Numbered from the stretch's first letter, positions 21,195 through 32,739 are shown. The stretch is 64,000 nt of DNA from Achatina immaculata (GCA_009760885.1 CM019703.1:13500459-13564458), one strand, 5' to 3'. The notes: generated by a model from the sequence alone, not told the origin. Numbers and translations are program-made.

Positions 21195-22000
21195 AGATAA
21201 TTAACGTATCTATAATGAAGCAAATAGCAGCAATCAGGACTGATAACCAAATAGAGTATCTGAACATAAAAGCAGGAGTAGGGCAAGGATGTGTTTTATC
21301 ACATGACTTTTTCTCCTTCTATAGCGAAACCATTTTGCATATCTCGGCAATTATATACACCGCAATGGTGACAGATATTGAAGAAGTCAATCAATTTGCA
21401 TACCTTGGCAGCTACATAGACCAGGATGGTGACACTAGAAAGGAAGTTAGGATCAGAATTGCAAAAGCAGCATCAATCTTCAAGAGTCTTGAGAACATAT
21501 GGAATTCAAAAGTTATAAGCACAAAAACCAAGTTAAGACTGTTCAATTCAAATGTAATATCCACCCTCATTTATGCATGCTAAAGCTGGAAAACAATTAA
21601 AGAAATAGAAAAGAAATTAGACTCTTTTGAAAACAAATGCCTAAGGAAAATACTCGGCATCAAGTGGAATGAATTCAAGAACAATGCAGAGATAAGACAG
21701 ATGACTGAACAACAACCAGTCTCACGGGTGATCAGGAAAAGGAGATGGACATATGTTGGTCACTTGATGAGAAGAAATGATCAGAGAATCCCAAAACAAG
21801 CTATCAAGTGGAACACAACAGGCCGAAGAAAAAGGGGCAGACCGCGTGAAACTCTGAAGAGGACATTATTAAGAGAGGCCAAGTTAACAGGCATAAAATC
21901 CTTTGTTGAGGTTGAAAGACTCGCCGACGACAGGAAAAATTGGCGAACTACTTTGCGAGCCCTATGTGACGTCTAACGGCACGGGAAGGATATAAGATAT
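21195..22000 (+). pseudogene. LINE family A copy 1
   Basis: 5'-truncated copy. Open segments cover reverse transcriptase motif B (AGVGQGCVLSHDFFSFY, about 21268-21318), then a jump over motif C to VNQFAYLGSYIDQDGD, TKTKLRLFNSNVISTL and the terminal RKRRWTYVGHLMRRND and GRRKRGRPRETLKRTLL. It ends TTRALCDV-type at 21976, followed by GGCACGGGAAGGATATAAG. A stop after IYAC (21581) splits it. Deletion of the YxDD motif means it was inactive or damaged at insertion. Confidence 0.88.
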
Positions 22001-22002
22001 AA

Positions 22003-22600
22003 GATAAGAATGGTGACACCAGAAAAGAAGTTAGAATTCGAAATGTCAAAGCAGCACTGACCTTCAAGAATCTTGAAAACATATGGTATTCAAAAGTTAT
22101 AAGCACAAAAACTAAGTTAAGATTATTCAATTCAAACGTAATATCTACCCTCATTTATGAACGTGAATGTGAATTTATGAATATAGGAAGACCAACTAAA
22201 GAAACAGACAGGAAATTAGACTCTTTCAAAAGCAAATGCCTGAGGAAAATACTCGGTATAAAGTGGAATGAATTCAAGAACAAAACAGAAATCAGACAGA
22301 TGAGCAAACAACAACCTGTCTCACGGGTGATCAGAAAAAGAAGATGGACATATGTTGGTCATGTGATGAGAAGAAACAATCAGAGAATCCCAAAACAACC
22401 TATCAAGTGGACCACAACAGGTCGAAGAAAAAAGAGCCCGACCACGTAAAACTCTAAACAGGACATTGTTAAGAGAAGCCAATTCAGTGGGCATAACATC
22501 CCTTGATGAGACTGAAAAACTCGCCCAAGACAGGATCTCTTGGCGAACTACCATGCGGGCCCTATGTGACGTTTAACAGCACGGGAAGGAGGTAAGACGT
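22003..22600 (+). pseudogene. LINE family A copy 2, head-to-tail
   Basis: Starts at GAATGGTGACACCAGAAAAG, equivalent to position 21423 of copy 1, immediately after the tail of copy 1. It runs to the same 3' terminus near 22590. The encoded parts include KCLRKILGIKWNEFKN and RRWTYVGHVMRRNNQ. It differs from copy 1 by many substitutions, so it is not a simple recent tandem duplication. Confidence 0.85.
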
Positions 22601-22604
22601 AAGA

Positions 22605-23404
22605 TGGCGAAATGATTATGAGACACATGAAAACATGCCTGGAACAAGAGTGGGAGGATGCAAGCCAAACAATCTAAGATATGCAGATGTTGGGGTACTG
22701 ACAGCCCAAAAGCGAAGATGAACTACAAGCCTTGTTAGACAAAATCGAGGAAAAAAACTGAAGAGAAAGGACGTAGTTTAAATAAAAAGAAGACAGAGGT
22801 CATGGTCATATCCAAGGAAAAAACACCAGCAAAATGTTGCCTCAAAGTAAATGGCGCAGAATTAAAGCAAGTGGACATTTTCAAGTATTTAGGAACAATA
22901 ATAACACAAGATGGAAGATGCGAAACTGAAATAATGAGCAGGGTAGCCCAGCCCAAGTCAGCTTTTATGAAAAAGAAAAACATTCTGTGCAATAAAGCTC
23001 TGTCGACGAACACCAGAAAGAGAACTATTCTGTGTTACATCCAACCCGCATTATTGACAGCAGCAAAGAGCGCTCAAAATCTACTGGATGCAGCGGAGAC
23101 GTGGTTCATAAGATGAGAATACCATGGAAAGCCAAGAAAATAAATGAAGAAGTTCTAACGGAGGCTGGGCAAAAGAGAGAAATTATTTCAAAATTCAGAA
23201 CACGACAGTCCAGTTTTGTAGGACATGTTTTAAGAAAAGGGAAACTGGAGCACTTAGTGACAACAGGAAAACTGGAGTTGAAAAAGAAAGACAAAGAAAT
23301 AGAATGTTTGACGGACTAATAGAGTGGCACAGAGCACAGTTCAAAACACATATTATAGAAAGAGCAAAGGAAATCAATGACTACCAACGCCTGATTGGTA
23401 TGGG

Positions 23405-23405
<1 letters not shown>
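22605..23405 (+). pseudogene. LINE family H relic, B-related
   Basis: Contains a damaged motif C region (NNLRYADVGVL in place of a YADD box), then VMVISKEKTPAKCCLKVNG, LKQVDIFKYLGTIITQDG, KKKNILCNKALSTNTRK and the tail SSFVGHVLRKGKLEHLV. The order is that of families B and C but the sequence is distinct. Frameshifts occur near 22740 and 23100. It ends in a (GA)n tract. Confidence 0.82.

Positions 23406-23408
<3 letters not shown>

Positions 23409-23449
<41 letters not shown>
23409..23449. repeat. (GA)n tract
   Basis: About 20 GA units at the 3' side of the LINE above. It may be the LINE tail, as family D copies also end in (GA)n. Confidence 0.9.
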
Positions 23450-23455
<6 letters not shown>

Positions 23456-23664
23456 CAGTCAATAAAGTGGGCAGATGGAGGGATTTGAGATGTGCCATTG
23501 GGCATCAGATAAGAATTCTATTTGTGAGGCTCAGTAAAATCAAAGGAACAGATGACTGAAACATTGGATGATTAAAAGTATTAGAATGACTGGTCTGTCT
23601 GCAGCTCGCTTACCATCGGACAACTGTTTGTTCGTTGTTTTATTAACGTGATGTAGTCGGTTAG

Positions 23665-23945
23665 TGGGGACCGGCTAGCGTAGTGGTTAGAGCACTCATC
23701 TAGCAACCGAATGCTCGAGGATTCGAATTCCCAGCTGAACCCCCCGGGGGGGGGGGGGTTCCGACCAACGTGGCCCTGAGGTCGACCCAGCCACGTAAAA
23801 TGGGTACCAGAGAAAATCTGGGAAGGAAAGGCAGCGAGGAAAGGAACTGGCCACCCTAGTTCATACGCTGATGGTCCAGTATAATGAGGTCTCTAACGCT
23901 TCATCCCCTACGGCACTTGCTGTGGGACTATCTTTACCTTTAATC
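23665..23945 (+). mobile_element. tRNA-derived SINE
   Basis: A head GGCTAGCGTAGTGGTTAGAG (A-box region) and GGATTCGAATTCC (B-box) lie at tRNA-like spacing. The body contains TACCAGAGAAAATCTGGGAA, shared with the element at 48225, and it ends near GGGACTATCTTTACCTTTAA. A poly-G/C run interrupts it at 23740-23758. Not a tRNA gene: the acceptor stem does not close. Confidence 0.75.
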
Positions 23946-24074
23946 GGTTAGTGTCACTGAGGGGGGGGGGGGCCGAGCTTGGCAGCGAGTAGGACCACGT
24001 TTGCATTGGTGTAACAGTTGCAGCGCTAGGGAGGACAATGGAAAGGCTGTATTAGACAGACTGCATTAGGATGA

Positions 24075-24262
24075 AGAGAGAGAGAGACTGGATGAACAAT
24101 GTGCATATACAGGGATTGGTGAAGAGAGGGAGTGGATGGACAATGTGCATATACAGGGATTGGTGAAGAGAGGGAGTGGATGGACAATGTGCATATACAG
24201 GGATTGGTGAAGAGAGGGAGTTGATATGGACAATGTTCATATACAGAGATTGGTGAAATCGG
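24075..24262 (+). repeat. 45-bp minisatellite, about 4 copies
   Basis: Unit contains TGGACAATGTGCATATACAG then GGATTGGTGAAGAGAGGGAG. Copies two and three are identical. Confidence 0.93.
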
Positions 24263-24289
24263 GACAGAGCAAGGGTGCTGGAAGATAAT

Positions 24290-25425
24290 CAGAACCAAGT
24301 GTGCGTAAACGTTTAATAAACAACCACAATTTGACAGGAACCATTAGTAGACAGACTCTTCGGTGGATGTTGGGGTATGTGGCCAAGCATGCATGTCGGT
24401 GTCCTGGATGCGATGATGCCGGATTCTGAAATCTGAAACTGTATCACTTCTGTGTATTTGAAAAAAGAGTTACAGCTTTTTTTTTCCCTTTGGGGAGGGG
24501 GAGGTAACAAAATACGCAGATTAGACCAGTGAGCAAGAGAAAACTGTCCTCCTATCAAGTTTGTTCATCCTTCTAAGTTTTTGTCTTTCAGTGAAAACAT
24601 TATGACAACATGATTCATTCTTCAAAGAAAATCATAGTTTAGCTATTTATTTCTGTGTAGAAGCCAGAGCATGGACATATGGAAGTATGCGAGGCCTTTA
24701 ACCGTCCATATGATTGCTGGGAAGGTGACTGAACATGGAGCAAATATGTGAGATCCCGGAGCTAGACTTGTGCTTGGGCCTGTTCTTCAAATGTAGAGGC
24801 ACTTTTCTGAGTCGCGGTCACAGTCAGCGCGAAGAGTTCGTTTGTTTGGCTGTAGTTGTACGTTGAGCTGTCACCACTTACACGCGTGACTCACATCACA
24901 TACACTCATCTGCTACTACAAATTCACCGTACACGCATGAGGGGCAAGTGTCTTCAGGATTTCAGGAGCAATCTTCTCAACAAACAAAAATCATGGTGGC
25001 CATAGAGATGCTCGAGATAAGATTTACTGGGGTAACTCCTAAAGCTAAACCTAGAACACCAAAAGGGAATATAACTAAAAAAAACATACCAGCTACACAC
25101 CCTACACAGACAAAGGACCACCCCAGACCCCAGATCCTCCTACAAGAGAAGCTCTAAGGCGATGCTGAAAACCTGAGATGATCTACCGTTTTTTGTTGGA
25201 TAGATTGGTGTCAATGTCTGAGCGAACGACGAAGAAGAAAGACTCTTATGACTGAAAAGACATTCACACATATATCCTGGATCAGCAAGGGACAGTAGAA
25301 CAAGTTCTGAACCATTTCTTGTCGAGTAGTACAGCCAAACCACTCCGCCCGTCTGGCGTTGGTAATTTTACATCTTTTTTTTTTTTTAATCCCAGGTGAG
25401 AAGTATTTCATGCTTCTGTGTTTTA
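24290..25425. other. no gene assigned
   Basis: About 1.1 kb. A minus-strand hydrophobic frame at about 24990-25150 is noted in the findings. Apart from A/T tracts nothing else is recognisable. Confidence 0.35.
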
Positions 25426-25429
25426 CCTC

Positions 25430-25522
25430 ATTTGTCTTCTCTCTTTCTCTCTCACTCTCTCTCTCTCTCCCTCTCTATCTACACTTTCATCTTCATCACC
25501 ATCATCATCATCATCATCTTTA
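25430..25522. repeat. (CT)n and (CAT)n simple repeats
   Basis: CTCTCT tract at 25436-25480 and (CAT)n at 25494-25520. The (CAT)n end resembles the inverted tail of LINE family C, but no LINE sequence follows. Confidence 0.85.
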
Positions 25523-25666
25523 GGCACTGCGTCAGAAGACATTAGCCGGCATGCTTCTTCTTATATCTTCATAGCTCAGTTTGTGACTTTTTTTTCTATT
25601 GTACCATCGCATTAGAATGTTCGTGACATTTTTTTCCCTTTCTCTTGGCCTTGGCCGGCCTTTCAT

Positions 25667-26142
25667 CCATTACTCATGATACACTCTTCATACATTACTC
25701 ATGATACATTCTTCATCCATTACTCATGATACACTCTTCATATATTACTCACGATACACTCTTCATACATTGCTCATGATACACTCTTCATCTATTACTC
25801 ATGATACACTCTTCATATATTACTCACGATACACTCTTCATACATTGCTCATGATACACTCTTCATACATTGCTCATGATACACTCTTCATCCATTACTC
25901 ATGATACACTCTTCATACATTACTCATGATACATTCTTCATCCATTACTCATGATACACTCTTCATACATTACTCATGACACACTCTTCATCCATTACTC
26001 ATGATACACTCTTCATTAATTACTCATTATACACTCTTCATATATTACTCATGATACACTCTTCATACATAACTCATGCTACACTCTTCATCCATTACTC
26101 ATGCTACACTCTTCATAAATTACTCACGATACACTAGGTTCG
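25667..26142 (+). repeat. 25-bp minisatellite, about 19 copies
   Basis: Unit TACTCATGATACACTCTTCA then a variable CCAT/ACAT/TAAT. Alternating variants suggest some higher-order 50-bp structure. Confidence 0.96.
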
Positions 26143-26144
26143 AT

Positions 26145-26550
26145 TAAAAAAAAAACCTTCAGTTTTGATGCATCCACTGAAAACAGAAATACTGACCAGT
26201 GCGCTCCTGAGAATATTTAGACACCTGATTGCCTTCACGAGCGATCCTCCATAAAGCCTATAATATTAAAAACTAGAATTACATGCTATTTTTTTCCAGT
26301 TGTAAAACAAAAATGGACAACTATTCATTTCGAGTAGTGTTAGAAAAGATGTATGGTGCAGCTTTTTGTTTTGTTTGCTTGTTTGTTAATAAAAAAAAAG
26401 AGGAGGGAAATATTTGCAATAGGAGATAAAAACAGTGAAATGTTTCTGAAAAGCAATAGAAAACCAATATTTCAGCAAAAAATGCCCTTTATCAACGACA
26501 ACATTTATGCTTTTCATATTGGAACTTTTTAAGCGCCCCCCCCCCCACCC
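26145..26550. other. no gene seen
   Basis: A/T-rich sequence with homopolymers and a poly-C run at 26536-26550. Confidence 0.4.
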
Positions 26551-26554
26551 CCAA

Positions 26555-26690
26555 ACCCTCGGGCTAATACCGACCACATTATCCATTCGTGTGTGCCACC
26601 AGGTCACGGAACATGCGAGGGCAGCACACCATATACTCTGTATGGCCAGAATCACATGAATCAGGACATTGCAGGACGTTGTGTACACAG
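26555..26690 (+). mobile_element. SINE core fragment
   Basis: The stretch GGGCTAATACCGACCACATT, then CGTGTGTGCCACCAGGTCAC, aligns with GGCTGATACCGATCACATCA and the following bases of the element at 48225-48385. No tRNA-like head is left. It ends near TATACTCTGTATGGCC. Confidence 0.5.
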
Positions 26691-27108
26691 ATATTACGTG
26701 ATACTACAGTCGGTAATTGTGTTTGCCCAGTTTTGGGCTATTAATGGTTCTGGAGGGAGGGATAATTTTTATCTTTGTATCTTTTATCCCCCCCCCCCCC
26801 CTTACTAAAAGCGGAACACACTGTATCTACGCTTATCTAAAGATATAAACGACAGAGGATACAAGCTTGAGTTTATGAAATAGTTCTGCAGAGAATATAT
26901 GCTTATGAAACGCGTATGCCAATAAGTTTATGCCCATATATTTGGGCATGTGATGGTGGAAATAGGAACTGTTTCACGAGTTATAGTGCAAGGTTCGTCA
27001 TGATCAGGGAAACAAAAAAAAAACTCCATGATTGCATTTGTGATATCTTAAGTTTATTATATAGTTGATACTTAGTTGGATATTGCGTGTATGACTGATT
27101 TTAGGTGT
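26691..27108. other. no gene seen; poly-C run
   Basis: Poly-C at 26790-26801; otherwise no recognisable feature. Confidence 0.4.
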
Positions 27109-27109
27109 A

Positions 27110-27460
27110 TGTTTTAATATGAATGGGGTGGGTGTAGTTAATTATGTGCAGAATGAGTAATGATATGAGTTTTACTGTGTGAAGAATGATTTCTGGGTGA
27201 TATGAGATTTACTATGTGAAGAATGAGTGATGATATGAGATTTACTATGTTGAGAATGAGTGTTGGTATGAGATTTACTATGTTTAGAATGAGTGGTGAT
27301 GTGAGCTTTACTATGTGGAGAATGATTGGTGGTGTGTGATTTGCTATGTGAAGAATGAGTGATTATATGAGATTTACTATGTGGAGAATGGGTGATTATA
27401 TGAGCTTAACTACGTACGTGGAGAATGAGTGGTGGTGATACGAGATTTACTGTTTCCGAA
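27110..27460 (+). repeat. 33-bp degenerate minisatellite
   Basis: About ten units resembling GATATGAGATTTACTATGTG then AAGAATGAGTGAT. Units vary in length by a few bases. Confidence 0.88.
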
Positions 27461-27484
27461 CACAAAAAATGAGAACATGTGAAT

Positions 27485-27582
27485 AACTGAACTAATGGCC
27501 TGCATGAAGGATCGTGTACTCTGGAGAAGCATAATAGCTAGCCAACGCCAGTCGCCACGGCACCTGATGATGATGATGATGA
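27485..27582 (+). pseudogene. LINE family C terminal scrap
   Basis: Only the last 98 bases of the family: GCCTGCATGAAGGATCGTGT, GAAGCATAATAGC, GGCACC and a (GATGAT)n tail. It encodes only the tail end of the LINE protein (the D-R-V-L-W-R region). Confidence 0.88.
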
Positions 27583-28325
27583 TACGTGTTCGTATGTGGG
27601 GGTGAGTACATATACATGTGTGTTCACAAGAGCAGGCCATTGCAAGCATCCGAACCTTTGCAGACACACAGAACAAAGAGGCTGTTCCACGCTGCTGATG
27701 AATCACCGCAGACAATGGTCATTATTATCAGATCTCTGCGCCAGATTTTTGCCCCACAAAAAAAAATAAACAAAAGCCGCAGATTGATAAACACAGCCAA
27801 ATAAAACTGTTGGCGCATGCACGTAAGAGCCTCTCTTCTATGTGCTCATGAAGTGTTTAAGCGAATCTAGGAAGAGAGGACGATAGAACAGTGAGTAGCA
27901 AATATTAGCCAATGAAACTTGCGTGCTGAAATCTGCTAGCGTGCTTAATTGTAGAGCAGAGCAAGCTGGGAAAGAAAAATGGCGCTCAGTGTAAGAATTG
28001 ATGCGTTATTATACGATATTCATATGGATGTGATTTAAAGAACTTCTGTCAATTGATGCTGACAAAGTGAAGACCTTGAAACAAAGGCATAATGACACTT
28101 TGAATATGATGACTTTCGTTGTTGTTGTTGTTGTTATTGTTGCTTTTTTGACTAGATTAGAGTAGTATGTTTCCTATGACCTTGGGATATGTTGATTCCT
28201 GTATAGACTTGCTACGGCAATCACGGAAGAAAAAATATGATAAGATTTTTATAATTTTGGTCCCTGTAGCAATGAAATAAAGATTTTTTTAAATGAACGC
28301 AATATGCCCTTTAATACAGGCAACT
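27583..28325. other. no gene seen
   Basis: No recognised coding or element motif. A (GTT)n stretch lies at 28119-28140. Confidence 0.4.
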
Positions 28326-28327
28326 GT

Positions 28328-28815
28328 ACGTCATTTATCATTGTATCACTCTTCCATATAGTCCCCATATAGGTGGATACAATGATCATTATATCACTCC
28401 TCCATATAGTCCATGTACAGGTGGATACAATGATCATTATATCACTTCTCCATATAGTCCCCATACAGGTGGATACAATGATCATTATATCACTCCTCCA
28501 TATAGTCCCCATACAGGTGGATACAATGATCATTATATCACTCCTCCATATAGTCAATGTACAGGTGGATACAATGATCATTATATCACTTCTCCATATA
28601 GTCCCATACAGGTGGATACAATGATCATTATATCACTCCTCCATATAGTCCATGTACAGGTGGATACAATGATCATTATATCACTCCTCCATATAGTCCA
28701 TGTACAGGTGGATACAATGATCATTCTATCACTCTTCCATATAGTCCATGTACAGGTGGATACAATGATCATTATATCACTCCTCCATATAGTCTCCGTG
28801 CAGGTGGATGCACTT
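28328..28815 (+). repeat. 48-bp minisatellite, about 10 copies
   Basis: Unit includes AGGTGGATACAATGATCATT then ATATCACTCCTCCATATAGT. Because 48 is divisible by three, frames stay open on both strands (MIIVSTCTWTIWRSD repeats on the minus strand). These are not genes. Confidence 0.96.
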
Positions 28816-28889
28816 CTTTTATCTCTGCACTATCTTATTCATTCCTTGGGAGAAGATGCTCTCCTGGGGCCCCTGTAATCCAGGTCTGC

Positions 28890-29290
28890 ACCGCTTCCCC
28901 TAACCACGGATCAGTAAGCTGTTTGGGTCACCATCTTGCCACCTCAAGTCACAACCCCCTTCGGCATGTACGAACCCATTGCTGATAGTCCAAAATGTGC
29001 GGCAACAGCGGACAAAGTGATCTGTTCGTCTTCTCTGACCAAGTCTTGCTCCCTGTCGATGTAAGCTTGTGTGCGCGATGTTGACGGCTAACCAAGTTGA
29101 GCTTCGTCGGGTACACTTGTTCTTTCCGCTTGTACACCTTTCTACCCGTTCGTAAACTTTTCTTTGAATCACGCTGTTTTCACTTTCATACTTTCCTACG
29201 GTGAAGATGTCACTCGATCTGCTCAAATAATTTTTTTCGCTGCAATGAGTTGTTCGACAGTGGTACAATCCCAGAGCAGAGCATCCATGT
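28890..29290 (-). pseudogene. mariner transposase N-terminal relic
   Basis: Minus-strand relic of the DNA-binding half of a mariner/SETMAR-type transposase. Pieces in several frames read YKRKEQVYP and KLNLVSRQH (site of the family's R-P-S-T-S-R-T motif), then QAYIDREQDLVREDEQITLS and AVAAHFGLSAMGS, the second helix-turn-helix, then ARW and PKQLTDP, equivalent to the conserved R-W-V-P-x-x-L-T. At least four frameshifts are needed. The catalytic half is absent; its place is taken by the 48-bp minisatellite. Confidence 0.6.
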
Positions 29291-29414
29291 TTAATTGACC
29301 TTCGCTTAACTAGATTAAGACCAAAGCTACTTGTCATGCGTGTTTGATCTAACCATCAGCCATTGCAAAACTGTTGTATTTTCGCCAGCTTTTACCCGTT
29401 CTAGTTAAGTGTGA

Positions 29415-29416
<2 letters not shown>

Positions 29417-29483
<67 letters not shown>
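29417..29483. repeat. (TA)n(CA)n microsatellite
   Basis: Directly adjoins the left end of mariner copy 1. A TA-rich tract is a natural mariner target because mariner inserts at TA. Confidence 0.93.
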
Positions 29484-30690
29484 AGGGGTGATTGATAAGT
29501 TCTCGGCATAAGGTACAAATACCTGAAACACACAGTTGATAATAGGTGCGTTTGTAGATCTGGTTAATGTAAGATTAAACATCAAGTTTCAAGAAATTAA
29601 CTGCAACTAATTTGTTTAAAACAGGCTACTGAATTGGTAAGGGGTGGCAGAAATTGAGAAAATAGATACAATTTCTCATCGAGCAGTCATTCTCTACCTC
29701 TGCATCAAGGGCTTATCATCGAGGGAGATCCATGAGGATATGGTAGAGACTCTATGGGAGAGTGACCCTTCTTACAGCACAGTGAAGAAATAGATAGCTA
29801 AGTTCAAACATGGAAGGGAAAGTCTGGAAGATGATCCCCGTCCAGGAAGACCAAGAACGGTAACCACAGATGAAGCCACCGGCAGAATCCATGACATGAT
29901 ATTGAAGGATCGACGACTAACTGAGTGGTACATTGCTACTGAGTTGGGCATCTCATAGAAACGTGTTCATGCCATGATTCACGGTGATCTTCAAATGACA
30001 AAGGTCTCTGCTAGATGGGTCCCGAAACTTCTTGGAGCTGATCACAAACGACAGCGTCTCAACATGTCAAGAGACAATCTTGGTCATTTTTCTGCAGATC
30101 CTGAAAAGTTTCTTCAGCAATTTCTGACTATGGATGATACTTGGGTTCATCATTTTCAACTAGAAACCAAATAACAGTCAAAGCAGTGGAAACAGCATGG
30201 ATCCCCACCTCCAAAGAAAGCAAGAGTGGTTCTGTCTGCAGGCAAAGTGATGTTTCCATCTTTTGAGATTCAGAAGGTGTGCTATTGGTAGACTATCTTC
30301 AAAAGGGCAAAACGGTCACCGGGGCCTATTAGACTAATCTTGTGAAGCAACTGCGGGTCAAATTGAAGGAAAAAGGTCGAGGGAAATTGACGAGAGGAGT
30401 CATTTTTCATCAAGACAATGCTCCAGTTCACAAGTCAGCGGTGGCAATTGCTGCCATCCATAAATGCGGCTTCCAGCTTCTTGAACATCCTCCTTATTCC
30501 CCAGATTTGGCCCCTTCGGACTATTACTTGTTTACCAAACTCAAAAAAGGAGCTCAGTTGTCGCAAATTTGCTTAAGATGATGACGTCATTCATGCTATA
30601 GACCTTGCAAGGAGACTATTTTGAGAAATAACCCAAAAAAGTTGTCCACAAATAATCCTTTGTACTTTAGAACTTATCAGTCACTTCTTT
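29484..30690 (+). mobile_element. mariner element copy 1
   Basis: Left terminal repeat AGGGGTGATTGATAAGTTCT at 29484. The right terminus near 30660-30690 (ACTTTAGAACTTATCAGTCA) is a shortened, decayed inverted copy. Length is about 1.2 kb, close to a full mariner. Copy 2 at 59580-60480 has the better preserved right end. Confidence 0.9.
29644..30582 (+). pseudogene. mariner transposase relic, copy 1
   Basis: Relic of a DD34D transposase. The expected start codon is GTG. The N-terminal HTH region (SSREIHEDMVE), the linker RPGRPRTVTTDEA and RWVPKLLGADHKRQR are readable. The first catalytic Asp is in MDDTWVHHF (about 30130), the second in HQDNAPVHKS (about 30412) and the third in SPDLAPSDYYLF (about 30515). 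Stops occur after STVKK, GIS and ETK. The C-terminal 30 residues are removed by a deletion just after VIHAIDL. It cannot be active. Confidence 0.9.
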
Positions 30691-30694
30691 TGTA

Positions 30695-31000
30695 TATATT
30701 GAACCTAATATTGAAGAAGGCTGGCTAGTAAAGAGGATTAAACAGAGAAAACGTAAATATTTTGGACACATTATACGTCATGAGAATTTATAGAAGACCG
30801 TCTTGGAAGAAACATAATGAGAAAAAGAAAGACAGAAGACCAAGGCGAAGATGGCTTCAAGACATCGTTGATAATCTGCAAATGGATGCATCAGCAGCAG
30901 GGCATCTTGCTTTCAACCGAAAGGCCTACAGGAGTGCTGTTAGGAAGGCAAAATTCCTCAACGAACATGCTAATGACTTATATATATATATAAATTGGTC
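30695..31000 (+). pseudogene. LINE family E 3' fragment, copy 1
   Basis: Encodes, with one frameshift, NIEEGWLVKRIKQRKRKYFG then RRPRRRWLQDIVDNLQMD and AGHLAFNRKAYRSAVRKA, the C-terminal end of a non-LTR element. Copies follow at 32740 and 33186. It lies directly after the mariner element. Confidence 0.85.
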
Positions 31001-31004
31001 TTCT

Positions 31005-31290
31005 TCTTCCATGTATCTGGAACTATGAGCTGGTGTTCTTTGCAGCTGAATCGGAGGAGATGTAGAGATCGGATAATGGACCCTAAAAACAGGTAGTGTG
31101 CAATATTTCTTGAACTTACCCCATCACCATGCGGACTGCGGCGATCCCCGCCCTGTTAGCCAGGTTAGGCCTGTTACTAAGGGTATCAAAGGGAGAGCTG
31201 GGGCAGGGTCTTGGCCAGTTATGGTTCGCCAAACTTGGCGCTAGCATGTCGGCTATGAGTCGCTGACTGCCAAAACGAACGGACAGCCTC
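31005..31290 (-). mobile_element. R retroposon copy
   Basis: Tail appears as TCTTCTTCTTCC at 31000-31011, giving minus orientation. Shared blocks are GAGCTGGTGTTCTTTGCAGC (31028) and GGCAGGGTCTTGGCCAGTTA (31203). About 60 bases of the middle are missing relative to the copy at 13905. Confidence 0.75.
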
Positions 31291-31694
31291 TTTGTGCCCA
31301 TATCACTTCAGCTATCAATCCCTACCCTTCTCTAAAGTCACCGTCACAGCCAGCATTGCCACCGTAAGAAAAATGGTGAATATTCGCACGTTCACTATGT
31401 GTGAACAAATTATTGCGCAAACTGTGTTTTGTAGAAAATAGTTTCATTTACAGGGGTAAGTTCTAAAAAAATGTAATTTTTAACTAAACACAAAAAAGCG
31501 ATATAAATGCAGAGGTCATCAAATGTTTTCTGGTTGGTTACTAGGCCACATTCCTAACATCTCCAAGAATTTTCCCCCCTCCAATATTTTCTCGTATTCC
31601 CTGGCGCTTCCCTTTCCTCTCATAGTTCCATTTTTCCTTCACATGTCATTTTTCCTCTTCACCATGCGCCCCCCCACATGGATCTCCATATCTC
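31291..31694. other. no gene seen
   Basis: No motif recognised; pyrimidine-rich at 31590-31680. Confidence 0.4.
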
Positions 31695-32130
31695 TACTTG
31701 AGAGGGGAAGATGAGCACTGCCCAGTTTGGGAACATCTTATATAACGGATGGACACTGCCCACTTTGGGAACAGCTTATCGAACGAATGGATAATTCTCA
31801 CTATGAGAATCTCTTATATAACGGATGGGTACTGACCACTTTGGTAACCTCTTATATAACGTATTGGGTATTGCCAACTTTCAGAACCTCTTATATTAAA
31901 GGATGGACACTGCCCACTTTAGGAACCTCTTATATAACAGATGTGTATTGGCAACTTTCAGAACCTCTTATATAACGGATGGGCAGTGCCCACTTTAGGA
32001 ACCTCTTATATAATGGATTGGCAGTGACCAATTTGGAAACCTCTTAGATAGGGGATGGGCACTGCCCACTTTGGGAACCTCTTATATAACAGATGGGCAC
32101 TGTCCATTTTGGGAACCTCTTATATAACCT
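31695..32130 (+). repeat. 38-bp minisatellite, about 11 copies
   Basis: Unit contains GGGCACTGCCCACTTTGGGA then ACCTCTTATATAACGGAT. GGGCACTGCCC is a short internal inverted repeat kept in many copies. Confidence 0.95.
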
Positions 32131-32545
32131 ATGGACACACCCCACCTTTTTTTCTCTTTTTTAATTTTTTTAATGTGCACACTTTATTCTCTTCACGCCT
32201 TTGTAATGTTTATGAACTTGCTGTTTCTCATCTGTTTCCATTTGCCGTTCATTGTTCAAGATTTTTGTTTTAATGCTGATATATCTTATTGTTTGCATCG
32301 TTCAACGCTAATATGCTGTTTCTGCTTCTACATACTGCTTCAAATTCCCATTTTCTCCTCTGTGCTCATTGCAATAACTTTATCCCTTACTATTTGCGTG
32401 AGAAGTTAACATTTGTATTCATCTTTATAGGTCGATGTTACAAGCTAACACTCCCATGGGAGAGGGGTCGATTTTGAAGCAATCTTTTAACAGTTTGAAC
32501 TGGATAGCAGCTGTAATTTTGCTCACTAATTGCTCCGCTATTGTT
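32131..32545. other. no gene seen
   Basis: T-rich sequence with overlapping hydrophobic open frames; no family motif. Confidence 0.4.
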
Positions 32546-32549
32546 ATGT

Positions 32550-32720
32550 TAGTTTCACTCCTTCATTACATAGCGGTGCAGGCTAGCGTTGGAGATCATG
32601 TTTCTCAGTTTTGTGCGGTCCTTTGTGCTTCTGATCAGTTCAGGTGCTTTTCTTCTTCCATGTCAAGTGGTCAATTCGCTGAGATATTTTCTCTTGGTCT
32701 TCCCCTCCTTTTTTTTTTTT
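32550..32720 (-). pseudogene. LINE 3'-end fragment (family I)
   Basis: Minus-strand frames read TKRKYLSELTT then LIRSTKDRTKLRNMISNASL. The ending K-D-R-x-x-L-R-x-M resembles LINE C-terminal tails such as family C's KDRVLWRSI. Only about 170 bases remain. Confidence 0.5.
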
Positions 32721-32739
32721 CATTTGAATTTTCCAGTTG

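Noticed and set aside
23665..23735. tRNA gene (also 48119, 59516, 11639, 9748)
   Set aside because: A- and B-box motifs are present but the acceptor stems do not pair and a SINE-type body usually follows, so these are SINE heads.
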